Origin: Epiperipatus broadwayi
Taxonomy: Eukaryota > Onychophora > Udeonychophora > Euonychophora > Peripatidae
Assembly: GCA_028023455.1 (NCBI GenBank)
Contig: JAQFVV010012498.1
Span: 2,234,001 to 2,298,000 of the forward strand
Direction of reading: 5' to 3'
DNA: 64,000 bases
The notes under the pieces are model-generated. The model ran no database searches. It saw nothing but the letters and a program-made list of their open reading frames with translations, and had not been told where the DNA came from. Every line of letters starts with the position of its first letter. Position 1 is the stretch's first letter. The translations under genes and the position numbers were made by a program. Positions 1-25,365 of the stretch are shown here, in pieces.

Positions 1-6
1 AGTTTT

Positions 7-209
7 GAAGTTAAGTGATGTTTTCTTATGGTCCTGGTGAATGAGGAAAAGTCCCACACCAATAGTATATTTCAGAATTAGATGAGTTATTGTTGAAGTA
101 TGAAATGATATTAAGAAAGTTGAGTGATGTTTTTCTTATAGTCCTGGTGTTGAGGAAAAGTCCCACACTAATAGTATATTTCAGAATTAGATGAGTTATT
201 GTTGAAGTG
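7..209. repeat. two-copy tandem repeat, ~109 bp unit
   Basis: Two adjacent copies of the same ~95-100 bp segment, offset by about 109 bp. The words GTCCTGGTG, GAGGAAAAGTCCCACAC and AATAGTATATTTCAG recur in the same order. The copies differ by a few substitutions and small indels, so the duplication is not brand new. The array may continue upstream of the window. Short apparent reading frames here are by-products of the repeat. Confidence 0.9.
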
Positions 210-1835
210 TTAAGCAAAGAGTTTATTTGCTCCTCATGTGAATTTCCCTTGGAACGTTTTGTTTGTATAATCGTGAAAATATAGCTCTGTGTTATTTAGT
301 ATGTGGCCAGATAAATAGTTAAATTAAATTCTTGATATAATATTAGTGTCTTATTTTGTTGGGTGGTTTACGACATTGTCCGAAATGAAGTAATTGTTTA
401 ATATTTCCTCAATGAATTGAGAATGTTTAAAAAAGATTGATTTCTATTATTGTTGCTTAAGATCTGACACACACGCGTAATATAAACAATATCGCGGATA
501 TAAAAGTATAATGTTATTGAAATTAAAACAGGAAATAAACGCTTTAAAATACATTATATTCATTTAACATAAAGTTATAAATCATCAATCATCAGAATGG
601 ATAAGGTTTTATTGGTATACATGAAAAGAGTATGTAATTGAAAATGATTATTTAATTAGTTAGAGACAGTTGCTTTGTTGATGGCCAAATATGTTAATAA
701 TTGATAATAAATCCTCTCAAAATATCTATTGTATCAATAATATGATATATTATTTAGTTAATGTTATGTTTAGGTGAAACACTTAAGCAAAACAGGTATT
801 CAAAGTCAGAATATTCAAGTTTTGTTTGTTAAATTTTGCTTTCAAAAAGGTATGAATAATAAATAGTGTAATATAATAGGGATAATCCCAAACTGATGTC
901 CAAAGATTTATTTGAGAATTAAATTACTAAGACAAGTAGTCTTAGTGTAAAATAATCATGGTAAATTAAATTTTCAGTGTAATAAATGATTTGTTTATTT
1001 ATTGAAAAAAAACTGTATCTTGTATTATTCGTGTACTAATTTCCACATCTCCAAATTTCATACATCTATCATAAAATAAGTATATTGTTTTATAGCTATG
1101 ATATTAAATATGCTGGTATCTGATAATATTGTTTTCTCAATCCAAACATTATAAAAAACATTGCCACTTGATAAACGTATAAGAAGAGTTGCCTAGTTAA
1201 TGTATTGGTTAGATAATGATGTGAGATTAAAATATACCCAATTTCTGTCATTATCTAATTGCTAAACACAGTAAAACATTTAGTCAATTTATCTCACTAC
1301 ATTTTATTATAAGTTAGAATTATAAATTTTGGGCCAACATATTTTTTTAATTCAACTGTGTTTTCTTTTTTTAAATTCCCTGAGATCTTATTGTATATTC
1401 CTTGATCAGCATTAAGATAGCTGTTTAGATGATGATATGCCAAGTCATAGAATTGTTTAGTGATATAATTATATGAAGCTGATATATATTATACTTGGAT
1501 GATGGAAGAAATTAAGTTGAAAGGATATTTTAATAGTCTGTGCAAATAAACATTGTTATTCTTTATCATGCAGTTAATTAACAAAAGGATTTATATTTTA
1601 TTTAATGTTCTATAATATTACTTCCTTCATTTATTTATAATTATATATTTTATGAACTTCCTGTAACCTCCCACTGAGCTGATCTGAATGTAGACATAGG
1701 TAAAGAGTCTCAGTAAATAATTTTATATCAGATATGTTGTTATATTGTTCTATTCATTAATAGAACTGGCGCCCTGGGCATTTGCTCATATAATGTATAT
1801 GAGTGGTATTGTGAGCATAGGTTATAATATATATA
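210..1835. other. AT-rich non-coding stretch
   Basis: I see no open frame, RNA gene or transposon signature here. A slightly less AT-rich patch lies around 1670-1790, near GTAGACATAGGTAA, a word also present at about 41216. The match is too short to call a repeat family. Confidence 0.5.
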
Positions 1836-15177
<13,342 letters not shown>

Positions 15178-15188
15178 CCCCCCCCCCC
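15178..15188. repeat. poly-C tract (11 C)
   Basis: A run of 11 C in otherwise strongly AT-rich sequence, about 40 bp before the Gypsy-like element. Similar tracts occur at 29121-29132 (12 C) and near 38735 (G run). Confidence 0.9.
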
Positions 15189-15210
15189 AATTTCTTTTCT
15201 GTATAATTAC

Positions 15211-15230
15211 TTATATATATATATATATAT
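15211..15230. repeat. (TA)n at the left flank of the LTR element
   Basis: A short TA array directly abutting the 5' LTR start (TGTAATGG). A second TA array follows the 3' LTR, so any 4-6 bp target duplication is hidden within the repeat. Confidence 0.9.
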
Positions 15231-16981
15231 TGTAATGGACACACGACAACTGATGGCTACACTTCCCTTTTATGTGTACATAATGGGGAATTCAATAATT
15301 CAAAATTGTCCGCTTTCTGTTACCGCAAGCAGAGAGAAATATGAAAATAGATGAGTCTATCTCCATATTTGACTGAACCTGTATGCTATACGGATATAAC
15401 CCCAGGTTATGTTTCCCGATCAACTTTCTCCCGACTGCTGTAAGATTTGACAGAGTTACAGCGCTTGGATGATTTATAAATTTAATGGAATCAAACACTG
15501 CACCACCAAATTTCACGTGTTAATTCAATAATCAAAAAAAATGAATAATAGTTTTCCCACCCTAAGACTAGACTATCCTTTTTTGAATGTGGCGAAGAAC
15601 GAGACAAGACAGATTTAAATAGAAAAAAAATATATTTAATAGAATAAATCAATCATAAAAAACAAATTTATAAAACACATTTACATTAAATAAAACAGAT
15701 TATGATCTATAGTGCTACAAGAAAAAGAACACATAAAAAACTCTTATAAATGATGGTACATTTATAAATCGTCATTTTGGGTATTTCAAAAAAAAATTCA
15801 AGAATGTCTTTATCATTCACAAAACGCATGTGGCCATTGTCTAAGTAAACGATGTGCACATTGAAATATATAAAAAAATAGTATGTATCTTTACCTAGGT
15901 TTTAGTCTCTGAATTTATCCGACGTCCTGCCAACTGTCACATGGATTTCTCCACTTCTTTAGGAGGGATGGTCGCTCGTAGGTTAGATTTGGTTGTGTAT
16001 AGCTTCTCAGTGTTAGGGCATCATGAACGAGGCATCAAGGACAAGGCATCAAGGACAAGGCAACCAAATGAATCCATCGGCAGGCACTACGACGGCGATT
16101 ATTACATATTGACAAGAACCATTAGTACAGTAAGTTTGGATTGACCAGTGATCATGATGGCCTTAGCCAGCCATTCTAGATGAAGCACCGATGTTAAAAG
16201 TCATATTTTCTAACTATATCAGTTGATTATCGGAGCTGTGTTTTACCACCCTCTCAACACGAAGTCTCTAGCTCTAATCTCTCTTGAAAAACTTTTATTT
16301 CTTAATTAAAAAATTCCACCAGCCTTTGTCCTTTCGATCCTTTGTTTCATTTTTATTCACACCTTCTTTCTTGCTATGCCTTCAGCCATATGTAAATTGG
16401 TTTTACCCACTCTCGTAGCACTATGTATTTCAATATTCTTGATTTTAATTAAACAGATTTTAATACATGTTTTCTTTTTTTCTTTTTTTTTAAATTTGGA
16501 CAAGCATTTATTATTTCTGTCTATATCCTGCTTCAAATACACTCCATACACGCATTTCGTTTATCGTCAAATGTGTACTTTAAAACCCAGATCCTTATCT
16601 TTTGATCATGTCTAACTTTCTCTGTTTTGTGCGCTATTTAAGGTTTTTTATTTCTTTTAAACTTTACTTTCTTTCAAAATCAGATTTTAACTTGCATTTT
16701 ATTTATATTTCTTTATCGCTTTATTTTTTAACATACATTTCCAATATCTCTAATTTTATATTTTAATTTCACCAAAACCCGAACTTTGGAGGGTAAAAGA
16801 TAAGAATCTTTTGATTCTAATTCCCTCTCTTTTTTTTAATTAGTTGAAATATTTGTTCTGTAAATTTTTCCAAGCTCGCTTTTTATTTTTTTTTATTTTT
16901 ATTTTCTTCTGCCAAACATATTTAATATTGTCTGAATCTTTAATATTTACGTGTGTGACTGCAGTATGTGCGATTATCACA
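15231..16981 (+). repeat. 5' LTR
   Basis: 1751 bp, starting TGTAATGG and ending ATTATCACA. It matches the 3' LTR along its whole length. Short frames on either strand (for example - strand 15292-15516 and + strand 15941-16144) occur in both LTRs but resemble no protein I know. The LTR is much more AT-rich than the coding interior. Its length is large for a Gypsy-type LTR. Confidence 0.92.
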
Positions 16982-16987
16982 TTACAA

Positions 16988-18376
16988 GTCTTCGCTGTAA
17001 ACTCTGGAGAAAGCCCGATGGAGCATTTGAACAGCCTGAAATGGTACTTCAAATTCGGTAGAATGAGTGAGGAAGCAGTCGCCTGCAGCCATTTGCAGGG
17101 CGAATCTCAAGTCTGGTGGAACTCACTGTTCCAGAAACCCATCACATTTGCAGGATATCATAATGCATTGAAGACCAGTTATTGGAGTGAGGAACTCCAA
17201 GAAGATGTGTTGCATCGGATAAAACAGGATAAATGGAGATCGGAGGAATCATTTATAACATTCTTTCGTCATCAAGTGGCTAAGTTATGAATGATGACTG
17301 CAAATCCATTATCTGAGATGCAGATACTTCGGATAATTAGGCCTGGGTTTCCAAAGGATATAGAACAAACTCTAATCAGTACAGAGAGTAGAGAGTGAGT
17401 GGAACAGATGGCGAAACTGTTGATCGCATTGGACCACAGTAGAGACTGAGTAGAGCTTCCGGAGGCCAAGGGGAGGGAAAAACAGCAGCAGGTACAAGTA
17501 GCAAACCTAGGTTATGGAGGAGATAGAGAACCATTGGAAATGGCTCTTCAGAAATGTCCAAAATTAACAATTGAGGTGGAAGGACTTGTGGTCAATGCAC
17601 TATTCGATTCAGGAAGTCAGATCTCTGTTATGTCTCAGGAAATGTTTGGCAGGTTAAAGGATGGCTGCGCAGAACTCAGGATGCTGCCATTAAAATTGGT
17701 TCAGGTACTGTTGGCGAACGGAAAAAGGGTAAAGCTGGAGTCCCAACAGGTCTATGTAAGGATAGATATTGCAGGAGAAAGGTTTGACCATGTATTGGTG
17801 ATCTTGGATGGATTGATCCATGACATTGTGTTAGGTTCTGATTTCATGCACAAGGTGGGATACATACTGAACTATAAACAGGGCTATACTGAGATGAATG
17901 GCACATGGCTAAACTTTGTGGAAAAAAAACAAGATGATAAACGGGTTTATCAGGGAGAAATGCTTGCACAGAACGTGTTGATGGAGATAGAGTGGGAACA
18001 TATAGTGGGTGAATTGACGTTGATAGATAATGACCAGAGGGATAGGCTGAGGAAGATTCTCGTGAGGAATAGCATGGTGTTCTCAGAGGTCCCGGGAATC
18101 ATTCAAAGTTATGAGCATCGGATAAGACTTATGGAGGACCAGCCATATCGGGCTCGCGCTTATCTGATACCATATCAATATAAGCAAGAAGTTGAGGCAC
18201 AGATAGATATGATGCTAAAATGGGGGGTTATCTCAAAGTGTTCATCACCATTTAATAATCCTATTGTGACAGTGAAAAAAAAGGATGGATCCATCCGATT
18301 ATGTTTGGATGCACAGCACCTGAATAAGATAACTATCCCGGACTGGCCCCCAAAATATGTAACGGGCAGACAATGA
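16988..18376 (+). pseudogene. gag-protease-RT remnant of the Gypsy-like element
   Basis: A single reading frame interrupted by three TGA stops (17288, 17396, 17447). The first part resembles the gag capsid region: SEEAVACSHLQGESQVWW followed by an EESFITFFRHQVAKL segment. The next part (from about 17560) is a retropepsin-type protease with ALFDSGSQISVMS as active-site motif and HDIVLGSDF as the second conserved motif. The last part (from about 18145) is the N-terminal RT segment, including FNNPIVTVKKKDGSIRLC and LNKITIPD. The frame then runs into the 3' LTR and stops, before the YxDD motif. The start of gag is also missing, because the 5' LTR ends only a few codons before capsid-like sequence. 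All three stops could have arisen by CGA-to-TGA change. GC content is clearly higher than in the flanks, as expected for coding sequence. Confidence 0.92.
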
Positions 18377-20105
18377 TCAAAGGCTACACTTCCCTTTTAT
18401 GTGTACATAATGGGGAATTCAATAATTCAAAATCGCCCACTTTCCGTTACTGCAAGCAGAGAGAAATACGAAAATAGACGAGTCTATCTCCATATTTGAC
18501 CGAACCTGTATGCTATATGGATATAACCCCAGGTTATGTTTCCCGATCAACTTTCTCCCGACTGCTGTAAGATTTGACAGAGTTACAGCACTTGGATGAT
18601 TTATAAATTTAACAGAATCAAACACTGCACCATCAAATTTCACATGTTAATTCAATAATAAAAAAAAAATTAATAATAGTTTTCCCACCCTAAGACTAGA
18701 CTATCCTTTTTTAAACGTGGCAAAAAATGAGACAAGACAGATTTAAATAGAAAAAAAATATATTTAATAAAATAAATCAATCATAAAAAACAAATTTATA
18801 AAACACATTTACATTAAATAAAACAGATTATGATCTATAGTGCTACAAGAAAAAGAACACATAAAAAACTCTTATAAATGATGGTACATTTATAAATCAT
18901 CATTCTGGGTATTTAAAAAAAAATTCAAGAATGTCTTTATCATTCACAAAACGCATGTGGCCATTGTCTAAGTAAATGATGCACACATTGAAATATATAA
19001 AAAATAGTATGTATCTTTACCTAGGTTTTAGTCTCTGAATTTATCCGATGTCCTACCAACCGTCACGTGGATTTTTCCACTTCTTTAGGAGGGATGGTCG
19101 CTCGTAGGTTAGATTTGGTTGTGTATAGCTTCTCAGTGTTAAGGCATCATGGACGAGGCATCAAGGACAAGGCATCAAGGACAAGGCAACCAAATGAATC
19201 CATCGGCAGGTGCTACGATGGTGATTATTACATATTGACAAGAACCATTAGTACAGTAAGTCCGGATCGACCAGTGATCATGATGGCCTTAGCCAGCCAT
19301 TCTAGATGAAGCGCCAATGTTAAAAGTTATATTTTCTAACTATATCGGTTGATTATCAGAGCTGTGTTTTACCACCCTCTCAACATGAAGTCTCTAGCTC
19401 TAATCTCTCTTGAAAAACTTTTATTTCTTAATTAAAAAATTCCACCAGCCTTTGTCCTTCCGATCCTTTGTTTCACTTTTATTCACACCTTCTTTCTTAC
19501 TATGCCTTCGGCCATATGTAAATTGGTTTTACCCACTCTCGTAGCACTATGTATTTCAATATTCTTGATTTTAATTAAACAGATTTTAATACATGTTTTC
19601 TTTTTTTTCTTTTTTTTAAAATTTGGACAAGAATTTATTATTTCTGTCTATATCCTGCTTCAAATACACTCCATACACGCATTTCATTTATCGTCAAATG
19701 TGTACTTTAAAACCCAGATCCTTATCTTTTGATCATGTCTAACTTTCTCTGTTTTGTGCGCTATTTAAGGTTTTTTATTTCTTTTAAACTTTACTTTCTT
19801 TCAAAATCGGATTTTAACTTGCATTTTATTTATATTTCTTTATCGCTTTATTTTTTAACATACATTTCCAATATCTCTAATTTTATATTTTAATTTCACC
19901 AAAACCCAAACTTTGGAGGGTAAAAGATAAGAATCTTTTGATTCTAATTCCCTCTCTTTTTTTTAATTAGTTGAAACATTTGTTCTGTAAATTTTTCCAA
20001 GCTCGCTTTTTCTTTTTTTTATTTTTTTTCTTCTGCCAAACATATTTAATATTCTCTGAATGTTTAATATTTACATGTGTGACTGCAGTATGGGCGATCA
20101 TCACA
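18358..20105 (+). repeat. 3' LTR
   Basis: 1748 bp, starting TGTAACGG and ending ATCATCACA, then (TA)n. In the ~100 bp starting near 15296 (5' LTR) and 18422 (3' LTR), eight of nine differences I counted are CG in one copy and TG or CA in the other. The pol frame ends 19 bp inside this LTR. Confidence 0.92.
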
Positions 20106-20121
20106 ATATATATATATATAT
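20106..20121. repeat. (TA)n shared by the LTR element and element B
   Basis: A short TA array that is at once the right flank of the 3' LTR and the left flank of element B, so two unrelated elements meet in one microsatellite. Confidence 0.85.
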
Positions 20122-20358
20122 TCTAACCCGTCGTGCCGTCCGCATCTCCTCTTCCCCCAAAAATAAACTAAATATAATATATTGTGAAATTTACCTAACC
20201 GGGTTCTAGCTCTAATAGTTAATGAAAATATTCAATTAAAATGTTTTACTAGCTCAAGTTTCTTAAAATTAATTTAGGTTCTGTTTTAAATAACTCAAAT
20301 AAATATTTGAGGAATTCATGAGACTAGAAGTGGAAATATGGGTGACAAGATAGACTAC

Positions 20359-20392
20359 ATTGAGCCGATATCCCACCGGATACCACCTCAAT
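20359..20392 (+). other. conserved 34-nt hairpin of the A/B family (copy in B)
   Basis: Outer stem ATTGAG/CTCAAT is identical to element A. The inner stem here is TATCC/GGATA with a CACC loop. Aligned to A, two inner base pairs differ by paired changes (G-C to A-T and T-A to C-G), and the total length is unchanged at 34 nt. Confidence 0.6.
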
Positions 20393-20520
20393 GGCATAAG
20401 AACACTATCCCCCCTTATACTACTATTACAAATAATAACTACATAGTATTCTTATGACTTCCGCAACTCCTAATCACTAAGATTCATATAACAATTAAAA
20501 TATTAATCTTTTATCTCTCT

Positions 20521-20547
20521 GATAATAATAATAATAATAATAATAAT
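20521..20547. repeat. (ATA)n microsatellite inside element B
   Basis: About nine ATA units. Element A lacks it at the equivalent place, which accounts for most of the early length difference between the two copies. Confidence 0.9.
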
Positions 20548-23400
20548 CATCTAGCTTAAATGAAGTAATCTCAGGTTCTTAAATTTATTCATATGTTAAT
20601 AAACATAGGGTAGCAAAATATGATAAGGGATTTTATGTCATAATCTACTACTCTGCAATTAGGCTAATAATAAAACAATAATAATCACAATCTTCATTGC
20701 TTAATCAAATTAGTATAACTTTTCTTTTATCATAAATTTATAACCATAATAAATTAATTAATAATCTAATATCATCTTTTATCTTTAAGTAATAAAATAA
20801 ATTAATAAGTGGCAGTGTTTAGATAATCTGATAAATCAAGTAAGTGGCAACTAATAGCATATAATTTAGCAAAATATTATGCTTATGGGTTTATGACCAG
20901 AAACGTAATGCAATTTGATAATTATTTAATTATAAGAACATCAATAAATATTTAAGATTAAACATACCTTTCTATTTATCTTTTGTGCAAAACAAAAAAA
21001 ATATATACTTTAATTTAATGGTTGTGAATATATCTTGTGAATTCATGCAATGATGTAGAGAAAACAAAACTCAGACACAAGTTTTAATAAACAAATTTAA
21101 CAAAATTTATTAACATCAAGAAAAAATAAATAAAATAAACAAATCTATTTACATTTATTTACAATGGATATCCTCATTCTTCTTTATACTATAATAGCTA
21201 AATTATACACATTTATTTCTTTTATTGTTAATCAAAATTATTATGCATTTAAGAAGTTATTTATTTATTTCCCATTCGGTTTATCATATCACTTATTTAA
21301 CTATTTATGGGTAACAACATTCTTTACCTTTTAAAATATTAAAGTTACTGTATTATAAATTATCCATGTGGATAAACATTATTTATAACATCATATTTTT
21401 TTTTTACAATTAATATAGTTTTAAAAGAAAATTACATTTCCTGTAACTTTATATAAGTCACTCTGCATATTATTTAAATATTATTACTACTTTTAACGTT
21501 TATTCTCTAATGCTCGTAAACTATAATACATTTATTCCATAAGCCATACTCATGTATAAAACTATAATACGTTTTAAATTATCCCCTATCAAAGTTTTAT
21601 CATATACCATAATCATCGAATGTTATTGTATTTTTTAATATGCAATACTTATATTTCTTAAAATATAATTAACAATAGTAAAACGTAAAATTATATTTAA
21701 TATTTTTTGTATATTTCTATTTTGATATACTTTTATAAAATTATAGTTCATTTCTTAAAATGAACTAAAACAATTTTCTAACTCCTTCCCTTCTTAGGAT
21801 ATTTGCATCTTTCTTTCAATAATCATAATCTATTCTTCATTAACATGTAACTATTCTTATTCCAAATATAGCATGACATCCATTCTAAAATATCTATTGT
21901 TTTCCTTTTAATATACTTATCATATAACGATGTAGTTGCAAGAAATACAGATAAAGATAGCGAAGATGTATAGGATATTGGGAAGATAGATCGATAACTT
22001 ATACTCAATATACTTCAAAAAATGTATGGAACGGTGTGAATAGGTTCGACATTCATTGTCTAAAAACCTTAGCGATAAGTGTGATGTGGCAGCTATTTAT
22101 TCAGCTTTACCAAACATCTAATACGATTCACAAGAAATATAAAAAATATCACTGTCCAAAACAACACATGTATCAGCCATAGGGCTATGTTAACTATGCT
22201 GATTATCACCTAAAACTATTATTATTTCATTCCCTGTAGCATCCTAGTTTTTTAATACATCCTCTTGGTTTCCGACTCACCACGTACTCCCAAGTCACTA
22301 CCCAAACTATCTCTCTAGATTTTTACGGTATCTAACATCGATAAAAACTAACTACTTTTTTTAAAAAAAAACAACAAACAAAATTCACTAATATAAAAAA
22401 CATTTCTCTATTCCTTAAGAACAATTTATCCTGCTTTATTACACTATAGATTCATAATCTACATTTTGTTAAAATAACATTAAATATCCCAATTGGAAAA
22501 TTAATAGAAAATATCATATAACCCTCGGTTATATTGACTTATATTACTAATACATCAAATGATTATCGTATGCATATTTTTAAAATCTAATCACATCTCA
22601 AAGTGTTTTAAAGTGTTGTTTTTTAAAATGCGTTTTACAATAATAATAATAATAAAAACTTTTACACGCTATATTCATTCAATTTGCAGCTGATCTAAAT
22701 AAACAAAACATACATTATATATCATTAATAATTATAAATATTACCAAACACAATCTTTATCTTCTTATCTGGATTTGTAGTAGGCTTCTTCCTCCTTCGA
22801 GTATCGCACATATAAATTTTCACATACATACAATTTTATTAAAAAAAACATTCAAAATCAAAACATATTATTTCATAGAATGTTATATTACGAATTAATG
22901 TATTTTGTTTTCCCTATCGCTATCTGAAACTTAATGTTTAACTTAAACTAATAAAAAAATAATTCAAACCATAATCACATATTTTTCTGACGGTAAATCT
23001 TGATTAGTCCCATAATATTTATTACTTCTTCATTTTGTCCGAATGTTCTCTTTTATGCCTATCAAAGTTTAAATAAATTAGTTCATTTAATAAACTGTTT
23101 AGATGATCTTTAGTTTAGTGTTTAAAACAAAATTATTAGAAAACATTTTTATTTAGTTATCCCACGAAGCTTTTTTTAATTTGTTCTGGCGAATTTTCCC
23201 TCGGCGTATTGATGCATCTTTATTTCTATTTAAACTACACTTATTTAATCATTACGGTACCAATTGCGTTTTCCATGGATCCAATATTTTTTTTATATTT
23301 CTTTTATGCATATTTTTATTTAGGCATGTGTTTTCCTTGATAAACTTTTCTTTCATTCATTATTATTTTATACATTATTCTCAATCTTTAAATATTTTTT

Positions 23401-23502
23401 AGAGTATTTTCTCAAGTCATTTTTAAAGAAAGCAATTCAAATTATTTTTCTAGAGTATTTTTTTTTTTCAAGTCATCTTACAGAAAGCAATTCAAATTAT
23501 TT
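23401..23502. repeat. two-copy tandem duplication, ~51 bp
   Basis: The block AGAGTATTTT...CAAGTCAT...AGAAAGCAATTCAAATTATTT occurs twice in a row, with a T-run expansion in the second copy. It lies inside element B. Confidence 0.85.
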
Positions 23503-24857
23503 CATCATTAAGATTCTTTTGTCCATTTATTCTTATACGAATAATATTTATTTTTATTTTCCATTATCTTTATTAACTTAGCGCACAATGTCCTCTCATT
23601 TATTTTATATGCACGTAAGCAGTTTTCACCGTGATACGCTTTATGAATTATATCAATGAATAATATTAATATATTTGAAATATTATAAACTTTATAACTT
23701 GGTTTTACGAATTTATCCATTTTTTATTGAAAACTCCGATTATATTTCGATAGAATACACTGGCAGGTTACTGTAAGTTTAGTGATACATTATTATGAGA
23801 ACTTTTTTTAAAATTTTATTCTTAGATTCGCTTCAAAAGATTTAAAATTGTCAGTTAGTTTCTTTCAAAGATATTTATTAAAAATTACAATAAAATTGAC
23901 TAATAATTGAAGAAAGAAAGAAATTTTAAAGAGCTTAAAATTTTACCTCTGCTCTGGAGTCAACACATTTTTGTTCTCCTAGTTTATACAATTAACTGGC
24001 GCGATTTTTGTTGTCTGCCAAGATCTATCTTTTTATTGGTCAGTCCCTACTTTGGTTTGTAAACAATTTCTAAAGTTTTAAAATTGTGACGTAATAGACT
24101 TAAATATTAACCTATTATTATTTTTAAATCAATTATTATTTATTACAATTTAATTACTTTGAAACAATTTTAAAACAATATTTAATAAAGTTGTAGATTA
24201 CTGATTTTTTTTTTATTATGATGTGTGGCAATTTCATTCACTTTTCTATAATATACTATTTAAATACTTTAAATATTAGTATAATTTTAAACAGGTGTTT
24301 GTACATAAAAATATTCCAGACAGTCACATACACATTTCCAGTGTTTAGTCTATTTTTGTCTGGCTTAATAAATTTGCTACTTATATAATATAAAATGATT
24401 ATATAAAATTTTGAAAAATAATTTAGAACAATATAGAAAATTAAATACAATTCTCACCATCATAATATTTATTATTAAATATATCATATTAATTTTTACT
24501 ACCTAATACAGTTTATAATTATTAAATATTATATAATCTTAATTTATTTTAGAAGTTTAAGGTTATTAAATTGACCTATTAAATACATTTTTATTGTTTA
24601 TAGCTGTGTTATTTTAATATGGCCAGCTCTTACAACCATATGAACAATTCTTTACTCTTTATTTAACTATTTGTTTATTTTTGTTAATGACAAGTACGTA
24701 CTAGGTATTTGTTTAGCTTTAAATTGCATTTTACAGACTTTGCAAATCTAATATATTCAATACATCAATAAAATATATTCCCAAATTTAAAATTTTTTAG
24801 TAATTGACTATTTATAACTATCATTGACCTATAGAAAAGGGCACAATATATATATAT

Positions 24858-24908
24858 ATGAAAAACAAAACAGGTTTTTACGTATATAAAACTTGTTTTG
24901 TTTTTCAT
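24858..24908. repeat. 21-bp-arm hairpin at the left edge of the ribozyme block
   Basis: The left arm ATGAAAAACAAAACAGGTTTT (24858-24878) and right arm (24888-24908) are inverted copies with one mismatch and a 9-nt loop. It starts immediately after the (TA)n that ends element B, so it probably marks the start of a separate insertion that contains the hammerhead downstream. Confidence 0.85.
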
Positions 24909-25123
24909 AAATGTACTTTAAAGTTTTCTTGCAATGATATAGATTGCAGAAGCTTTGATTATGCGGAGAAACTGAACTGTTATCAGACCCACATAGCTAT
25001 CTAGTTTGATAGGCTGAGTTTTAAGACATTTAGGTGTCTAAAAAATTCATGCTTGCAAACTGATAGAAACGTTTTGCATAAATGCTTGGAGTTAATATTT
25101 AGGTTTAGTTTCTAACTCCTATC

Positions 25124-25170
25124 CCTTCACTGATGAGAGCAAATCAGCTTGAAATCAGCTGATCTGAGGG
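25124..25170 (+). ncRNA. type I hammerhead ribozyme motif
   Basis: All catalytic core pieces are present in order. CTGATGA (25130-25136) is followed by stem II GAGC/GCTT with a 6-nt loop, then GAAA (25151-25154), then the palindrome TCAGCTGA as a very short stem III, then T-C (25163-25164). The A of GAAA can pair with that T, and C is the expected cleavage-site base, so self-cleavage would fall between 25164 and 25165. Stem I is formed by CCTTCA (25124-25129) and TGAGGG (25165-25170), with one G-T wobble; TCC/GGA could extend it across an internal loop. Both ends leave through stem I, hence type I. Short palindromic stem III is known from hammerheads of Penelope-like elements and retrozymes, which may act as dimers. 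Activity is inferred, not shown. Confidence 0.78.
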
Positions 25171-25365
25171 TGGAAAAAAATGAAAGAGACAGTGAGTATT
25201 GACTCTGACATTTATGTAAACAAATACGCTTGTTTGGAGGTCTTGGTAAAGCTCCATCTATTGATCATATATATATAGAATATAAAAAAAACCTAACTAA
25301 AGGAAATATATACAAAAAATGATAAAATACAAAAACAATTACTTGTGTATAAAATTACTTTAATA

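Larger units (their letters stand above)
15231..20105 (+). mobile_element. defective Gypsy-like LTR retrotransposon
   Basis: Two direct repeats of 1.75 kb (15231-16981 and 18358-20105), each beginning TGTAA and ending ATCACA (TG..CA), enclose a 1.38 kb interior. The interior encodes pieces of gag, aspartic protease and the start of reverse transcriptase in one frame. It lies in (TA)n on both sides. The interior is far too short for a full element: RT after its first motifs, RNase H and integrase are missing. No primer-binding site is evident after the 5' LTR and no purine tract before the 3' LTR. The element is therefore immobile by itself. LTR differences are mostly CG versus TG/CA. Confidence 0.92.
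20121..24846. mobile_element. element B: 4.73 kb homologue of element A
   Basis: Begins TTCTAACCC after (TA)n and ends GAAAAGGGCACAA before (TA)n. It shares its ends and internal landmarks with element A in the same order: the 34-nt hairpin 238 bp in, AATCTCAGGTTCTT at about 20567, GATAAGGGAT at about 20622, a tract near 21100, and ATGGCCAG...ACCATAT near 24620. B is longer partly through an (ATA)n expansion at 20521-20547. No coding frame is present. The first 120 bp are GC-richer than the rest and differ from A. The second left-end base is C where A has G, which weakens a strict TG terminus. A and B are well diverged, so both are old. Confidence 0.72.

Noticed and set aside
15292-15516. A 74-residue - strand frame, repeated at 18419-18643
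   Set aside because: It occurs in both LTRs only because they are copies of each other. No domain or coding signature, and changes follow CpG decay rather than codon position.
16376-16615. A 79-residue hydrophobic frame in the 5' LTR
   Set aside because: AT-rich LTR sequence with no known domain; the 3' LTR copy is frame-altered.
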